A DNA stretch of 64,000 nucleotides, from positions 57,330 to 121,329 of the forward strand of contig NZ_JACYIZ010000007.1 of the NCBI RefSeq assembly GCF_015352975.1, read 5' to 3'. The translations under genes were made by a program, and so were the position numbers. Below the pieces are notes generated by a model. That model was not told the origin of the DNA. It saw nothing but the letters and a program-made list of their open reading frames with translations, and searched no databases. The DNA is from Aestuariimicrobium ganziense. GTDB lineage: Bacteria > Actinomycetota > Actinomycetes > Propionibacteriales > Propionibacteriaceae. Positions within the stretch are counted from its first letter, which is position 1. Each line of letters starts with the position of its first letter. Below are positions 60,266 to 64,000 of this stretch, piece by piece.

Positions 60266-62535
60266 GGCGTGCTGGTGGGCGTCGCGGTGCTCTGGTTGGT
60301 GGCGGTGGTCGTCGGGTCCGGCGGCGGGGCCGAGGTCTGCGTCGGCTGGGTCGTCGTGGGTGCCTGGGTGGTCGGCTCCTGCGTGGGTTCGGAAGTGGTG
60401 GGCGCCTGCGAGGTGGGCGCGCTGCTCACCTCGGTCGGCGTCGGGGTCGGGCTCGGCGTCGACGGCGTGGGACTCGGGGTCGACGGCGACGGGCTGGACG
60501 AACTCGGCGTTGAGGTCGACGGCTCCTTGTCGGTGTTCACCCAGGCAGGCGGGTCGAAGGGCTGATTCTCCTGGCCCTCCAGGGCAAGCTTCATGAAGTC
60601 GGCCCAGACCATCGCCGGGTAGGTACCACCGAAGAAGGTGCCGTCGCCGGGCCGCTTGTACGGGTCGAGGTCACCGTTGCCGGCGTCCCCCTCGACGAAC
60701 ATCACCGCGGTCGAGATCTGCTTGGTGTAGGCCACGAACCAGGCCGAGGTGATGGTGTCGTCGATGCCCGAGGTGCCGGTCTTGCCAGCGATGTCGTGGC
60801 CGAGGTCGCGGACTCGTCCGCCGGTGCCCTGGTCGACCACCGACTTCAACGCGTGGGTGACGTCGCGGGCGATGTCTTCCTCGATGCCCTGCTTGGACGC
60901 CGGCTTGGCCTCGTAGATGACCTTGCCCGAGCCGTCGGTCACCTGCTTGACCACGTGGTTGGCGACCCGCTTGCCGTTGTTGGCCAAGGTGGCGTAGCCG
61001 CCGGCCTGGTCGAGTGGTGAGGTCTCGGCGGTGCCCAGCGAGATGCGGTTGTTGAGGTCCCACCCGGCTCCCTCACCGACGCCGGCGTCCTGGGCGGCCT
61101 TGATCACCTCGGCCGGGCCGTTGGGGATCTTGATGGTCATGTCGACGAAGGCGGTGTTGATCGAGTCCTCGGTGGCCTTGAGCAGGCTGACCTCGCCGTA
61201 CTGGTGGCTGAACTCGTTGCGCACCGTGGTGCTGTCACCGGGTGGGGTGAAGGTGTTGCCGTTGAACATCGAACGCAGCGAGAACCCGTTGCGCAGGCCG
61301 GCGATGGCGGCGTAGGTCTTGAACGTCGAGGCGGAGGCGCGGTCGGTGGTGGCCCAGTTGCGCTGGTTGGCGACGTAGTCGGCCCCGCCGTAGAGGGCCA
61401 GCACCTCACCGGTGCCGACCTCGACCGAGGCGATCGCCAGGTGCAGCTTCTTGGGGTCCTGGGCAGGCTGGGCGTCCTTGGCGACCTTCTCGGTGTAGCT
61501 CTGAGCGACCTTGACGGCGTGGTCCTGCAGCTTGGCGTCGAAGGTGGTGGTCACGTTGAGCCCGCCGCCGGAGATCTGGGCGTCAGTGAAGCCGTTGGCG
61601 AGCAACTCCTGGCGCACCATGGTCAGCAGGAAACCCTTGGGGCCACCGAGCCGGTTGTTCTTGGGGATCTCGGGGAAGGTGGGCAGCTTGACCGCTGCTC
61701 GATCGTGCTCGGCCTGGCTGATAGCCCCGGTCTTGAGCATGCCGTCGAGCACGTAGCGGTAGCGCTCGAGCAGCCGATCGGCGTTCTTCGGCCCTTCGGA
61801 CGGGTCGAACATCATCGGGTTGTTGAGCACGCTGGCCAGCACGGCGGACTGCTCGAGGGTGAGCTTGTCGGCGTCGGTGTTGAAGTACGAGCGCGATGCC
61901 GCCTGCACACCGTAGGCACCTCGTCCGAAGTAGATCGTGTTGAGGTAGTCGCGAAGGATCTCCTCCTTGGTGCGCTGCTTGTTCATCTTCACCGCGAGCG
62001 CCAACTCACGAAGCTTCCGGCTCATCGTCCGGTCGCTGGTGAGGTAGTAGATCTTGATGTACTGCTGGGTGATGGTCGAGCCGCCACCCTTGATCTCACC
62101 GCCGCGGACGATGCTGACCACCGAGCGGGCGATGCCCATCGGTGAGATGCCGCGGTTGGTCCAGAACGAGCGGTCCTCGGCGGCGATCACCGCGTTCTTC
62201 ATGTGCTCAGAGATCTGGTCGTAGGGCACGGTGGTGCGGTTCTGCACGGCGAAGCTGCCGATCCGGGTCTGGCCGTCGCGGTAGTTCACGTAGGTGGTGT
62301 TGGTGAGGAAGTCCTTGTTGGGGTCGGGCAGTTCGGTGCGCTGGTAGAACCAGATCGCGCCGATGGTGCCGACCAGGGCGAGGACGAGGAACAGGATCAC
62401 CGCCACGAAGGCGGTGCGCTTGAGCACCTTGCGCCACGTGCTCTGGCTGCCGCGGCGCGCCTTGGTCGAGGCGGCCGAGCCCTTCCCCCCGTTGCCAGCC
62501 CTGGGCTTGGATGCGCGGCGGGGCGTGTCAGCCAT
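60262..62535 (-). CDS. Class A penicillin-binding protein
   Basis: A 757-residue bifunctional peptidoglycan synthase. Basic N-terminus, one membrane helix at about 41-64, GT51 glycosyltransferase domain with catalytic E120 (AAEDRSFWTNRG) and GGSTITQQYIK (151-161), and a transpeptidase domain with STFK (403-406), SIN (458-460) and KTGT (585-588). The last 90 or so residues are a Ser/Thr/Pro-rich low-complexity tail outside the cell. The ATG follows GGAGGA and lies inside the end of the DUF5318 gene. Confidence 0.96.
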   Translation of the reverse strand: MADTPRRASKPRAGNGGKGSAASTKARRGSQSTWRKVLKRTAFVAVILFLVLALVGTIGAIWFYQRTELPDPNKDFLTNTTYVNYRDGQTRIGSFAVQNRTTVPYDQISEHMKNAVIAAEDRSFWTNRGISPMGIARSVVSIVRGGEIKGGGSTITQQYIKIYYLTSDRTMSRKLRELALAVKMNKQRTKEEILRDYLNTIYFGRGAYGVQAASRSYFNTDADKLTLEQSAVLASVLNNPMMFDPSEGPKNADRLLERYRYVLDGMLKTGAISQAEHDRAAVKLPTFPEIPKNNRLGGPKGFLLTMVRQELLANGFTDAQISGGGLNVTTTFDAKLQDHAVKVAQSYTEKVAKDAQPAQDPKKLHLAIASVEVGTGEVLALYGGADYVANQRNWATTDRASASTFKTYAAIAGLRNGFSLRSMFNGNTFTPPGDSTTVRNEFSHQYGEVSLLKATEDSINTAFVDMTIKIPNGPAEVIKAAQDAGVGEGAGWDLNNRISLGTAETSPLDQAGGYATLANNGKRVANHVVKQVTDGSGKVIYEAKPASKQGIEEDIARDVTHALKSVVDQGTGGRVRDLGHDIAGKTGTSGIDDTITSAWFVAYTKQISTAVMFVEGDAGNGDLDPYKRPGDGTFFGGTYPAMVWADFMKLALEGQENQPFDPPAWVNTDKEPSTSTPSSSSPSPSTPSPTPSTPSPTPTPTEVSSAPTSQAPTTSEPTQEPTTQAPTTTQPTQTSAPPPDPTTTATNQSTATPTSTP

Positions 62536-62947
62536 AGATGTCCTCCACGGTCGGTTCGCGGCGGGGCCGACGGCGCTTGCGTCCGTCGCCGAGCACGAAG
62601 GTGCGGATCATGTGGTTCCAACGGCAGTCGGGGCAGACCTCGACGACCCGGACGGTGAACTCACCGAACTGGTGCTCCATCTCGTCGAGTTCTGCCGGCG
62701 ACTTGATCCGGCCGGAGTACTGGCCGAGTTGGTCACCGAAGATGTAGTGCAGGACGAGCAGCCTGCCGCCCTCGCAGACCGGGCAGGGCTGGCCGGCGGG
62801 GTCTCCGTGGTGCAGGGCGGAGCGCACCAGGATCGGGTCGGCATCGCAGGCCGGTGGCGCGCTCAGGGTGGGCTGGGGCCGCCGCAGCGACTCGAGCGTG
62901 GCCCGGCGCTGCAGCGCGTGGCTCACCTCGAGTCGTCGCGTCTGCAC
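62528..62947 (-). CDS. DUF5318 protein with zinc ribbon
   Basis: A 139-residue protein of the actinobacterial DUF5318 family, function unknown, typically encoded just before the class A PBP. Two Cys pairs (PCPVCEGG and VCPDCRWN, about 50 residues apart) suggest a zinc ribbon. Conserved LLVLHYIFGDQLGQYSGR lies between. GTG at 62947 has TACGCT 6 nt upstream and no ribosome-binding site, so it is probably leaderless. Overlaps the PBP start by 8 nt. Confidence 0.88.
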   Translation of the reverse strand: MQTRRLEVSHALQRRATLESLRRPQPTLSAPPACDADPILVRSALHHGDPAGQPCPVCEGGRLLVLHYIFGDQLGQYSGRIKSPAELDEMEHQFGEFTVRVVEVCPDCRWNHMIRTFVLGDGRKRRRPRREPTVEDIYG

Positions 62948-62990
62948 CCCTCAAGCGTAGGCGTTGGCGGAAGCAGGGGCCCCGAACAGT

Positions 62991-63821
62991 TCAGTGGCGA
63001 TAGCAGACCGTGCTCGCCGGGGCGGTCTTGCCGCTGAGGTAGCGGTAGGCGTTCTTGAACGCCGCACACCGTTGGGCGTCGGCGGTCGAACTGGCCCGGT
63101 AGCCGACGTAGCGCGAGACCAGCCCCATGTCGAAGTTGTCGGCGGCAGCGTTCGAACCCGGACGATGCACCGTCCAGTACCAGCCGGCGATCGGAGCCGA
63201 CCATGTCCTGCTGCGGGCAAGGGTGGGGTTGCCGGCGAGGTTGACCCCGAGGTAGCGGCCGGCTGCCGAGTAGTTGTACGACCCGGTGAGCTGCATGTAG
63301 CCGCGGCCCTTGTAGTAGGCGGTCACGCCCGCCTCTTCCAGGGCGTAGTCGAAGCAGGACTCGTAGGCCACGGTGGCGAGGAAGGCGGCCTGTCGGGCCG
63401 GGGTGATGATCTTGGCCTTGCGCATCTCGTTGTTCAGCCCGGGCAGGCCCTCGGTCACCCGCGACGTGGTGCAGACCTTCGACCCGAACATCGCCTTGAG
63501 GTCGGCGACGGTGATCTCGCGGAAGTTGTGGCGAGGGTCGGTGGCGATGGTGCCGTGCCAGGTGGTGTTGTGGTGCCCGATCCGCTCGAGGATCGCGATG
63601 CGCTCGGCGGTGCGGCTCGTCCACAGGCTGGCGTCCGACAGCGAGGACGAGCGGAAGATCGTCCGACTCGAGACGGGGCTGACCACCCCACCGACCCTCT
63701 TCTCGGTGGTCGTGGACGACGTGCCGTCCGAACCGGTCTGGGCGTTCGCCAGGTCGGGCATGCCGACCAGGACGACCAGCGTGGCGACGAACGCCAGGAG
63801 GCGTCGGACAAGCTTCGACAT
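62991..63821 (-). CDS. Secreted GH19-type (chitinase-like) hydrolase
   Basis: A 276-residue exported protein: signal peptide MSKLVRRLLAFVATLVVLV...LANA with likely cleavage after ANAQ, a Ser/Thr-rich linker, then a GH19-like lysozyme-fold domain (IITPARQAAFLATVAYESCFDYALEEAG, then KGRGYMQLTGSYNYSAAGRYLGVNLAGNP). The Glu in AYES is the expected general acid. Substrate could be peptidoglycan or chitin; the nearby PBP gene makes a wall role attractive. The ATG at 63821 fits a normal signal peptide. Confidence 0.85.
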   Translation of the reverse strand: MSKLVRRLLAFVATLVVLVGMPDLANAQTGSDGTSSTTTEKRVGGVVSPVSSRTIFRSSSLSDASLWTSRTAERIAILERIGHHNTTWHGTIATDPRHNFREITVADLKAMFGSKVCTTSRVTEGLPGLNNEMRKAKIITPARQAAFLATVAYESCFDYALEEAGVTAYYKGRGYMQLTGSYNYSAAGRYLGVNLAGNPTLARSRTWSAPIAGWYWTVHRPGSNAAADNFDMGLVSRYVGYRASSTADAQRCAAFKNAYRYLSGKTAPASTVCYRH

Positions 63822-63903
63822 GGGGAGTTCTCCGTCTGTGGCGGGACCTCCATGGTCGGTGTTCGGGCGCCCTGGTGCCAACCGGTTGGTTGAGGGTTTG
63901 GCC

Positions 63904-63999
63904 TCAGGGGTGGGACGAGCGTGCGCGCGCCCAGCGTGCGATGCCGACCAGGATGGCCATCTGCACCAGCATGAGCACCCCGGCCTCGACCGCCCCCGA
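63904..63999 (-). CDS. 3' end of a membrane-protein gene (partial)
   Basis: The minus strand ends with 31 codons of an open frame, stop TGA at 63904-63906, running off the window. The residues (EAGVLMLVQMAILVGIARWARARSS) form one hydrophobic helix with a basic tail, typical of the last helix of a small membrane protein. Too short to name. Confidence 0.4.
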   Translation of the reverse strand, partial: SGAVEAGVLMLVQMAILVGIARWARARSSHP

Positions 64000-64000
64000 C

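Noticed and set aside
60270..60530. Repeat array at the 3' end of the PBP gene
   Set aside because: It is coding low complexity for the Ser/Thr/Pro-rich extracellular tail, common in actinobacterial PBPs.

Overview
The window is GC-rich DNA packed with genes on both strands. It has GTG and TTG starts, many 1-8 nt overlaps, and -10 boxes of the form TANNNT placed 6-7 nt before start codons. With the rpsF-ssb-rpsR-rplI block, a long-form threonine synthase, pta-ackA, a DUF5318-PBP-GT87-PIG-V block and an FBP-domain protein, this points to an actinobacterium, plausibly Propionibacteriales. That placement is an inference from gene content; no marker such as 16S rRNA is present. I see no tRNA, rRNA, CRISPR array, insertion sequence or phage gene. 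No gene-free stretch exceeds about 300 bases.

Region by region: 0-6 kb holds a DUF1905 protein, a GNAT acetyltransferase, the ribosomal/SSB operon (minus strand), thrC, a Nudix hydrolase, a rhodanese and a TM2 gene broken by an in-frame stop. 6-18 kb holds an ion-channel-like protein, an OYE-type flavin reductase, a CUT1 sugar ABC importer without its ATPase (solute-binding protein, two permeases, DUF624 protein) behind a LacI-type operator, an acyl-CoA ligase, endonuclease IV, a metallo-beta-lactamase-fold protein that appears to have lost its metal site, and two aldo-keto reductases divergent from an XRE regulator. 18-31 kb holds a PhyH dioxygenase with an NTF2-like partner, pta-ackA, an FBP zinc-finger protein, a coupled SDR / PlsC-type acyltransferase / AGPS-like flavoenzyme / GyrI-like operon that could make ether lipids, and a FemX-type ligase coupled to an alanine-racemase-fold protein.

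31-57.6 kb is a surface polysaccharide locus interrupted by unrelated genes. It contains a polyprenyl-phosphate sugar-1-phosphate transferase, five glycosyltransferases including one paralogous pair (the fifth in the 52 kb gene), a UDP-HexNAc 2-epimerase, a UDP-HexNAc 6-dehydrogenase, a Gfo/Idh oxidoreductase, a DegT aminotransferase, a hexapeptide N-acetyltransferase, three O-antigen-ligase/polymerase-type proteins, a Wzz/BY-kinase-like protein with a degenerate P-loop, and a Wzx-type flippase. The sugar enzymes together match a route from UDP-GlcNAc to a UDP-2,3-diacetamido-mannuronic acid. The wall set continues at 57.6-63.8 kb with PIG-V-like and GT87-like membrane glycosyltransferases, a class A penicillin-binding protein, a DUF5318 protein and a secreted GH19-type hydrolase.

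In many actinobacteria the DUF5318-PBP-GT87 block sits directly upstream of rpsF. Here the two halves lie on the same strand but about 54 kb apart, so the middle of the window looks like a large insertion or rearrangement in that neighbourhood. Non-coding features of note are a three-copy, 70-bp palindromic element centred on CAATTG at gene ends, a 23-bp perfect inverted repeat at 7.0 kb, several strong intergenic hairpins, and a recurring leaderless-promoter layout.
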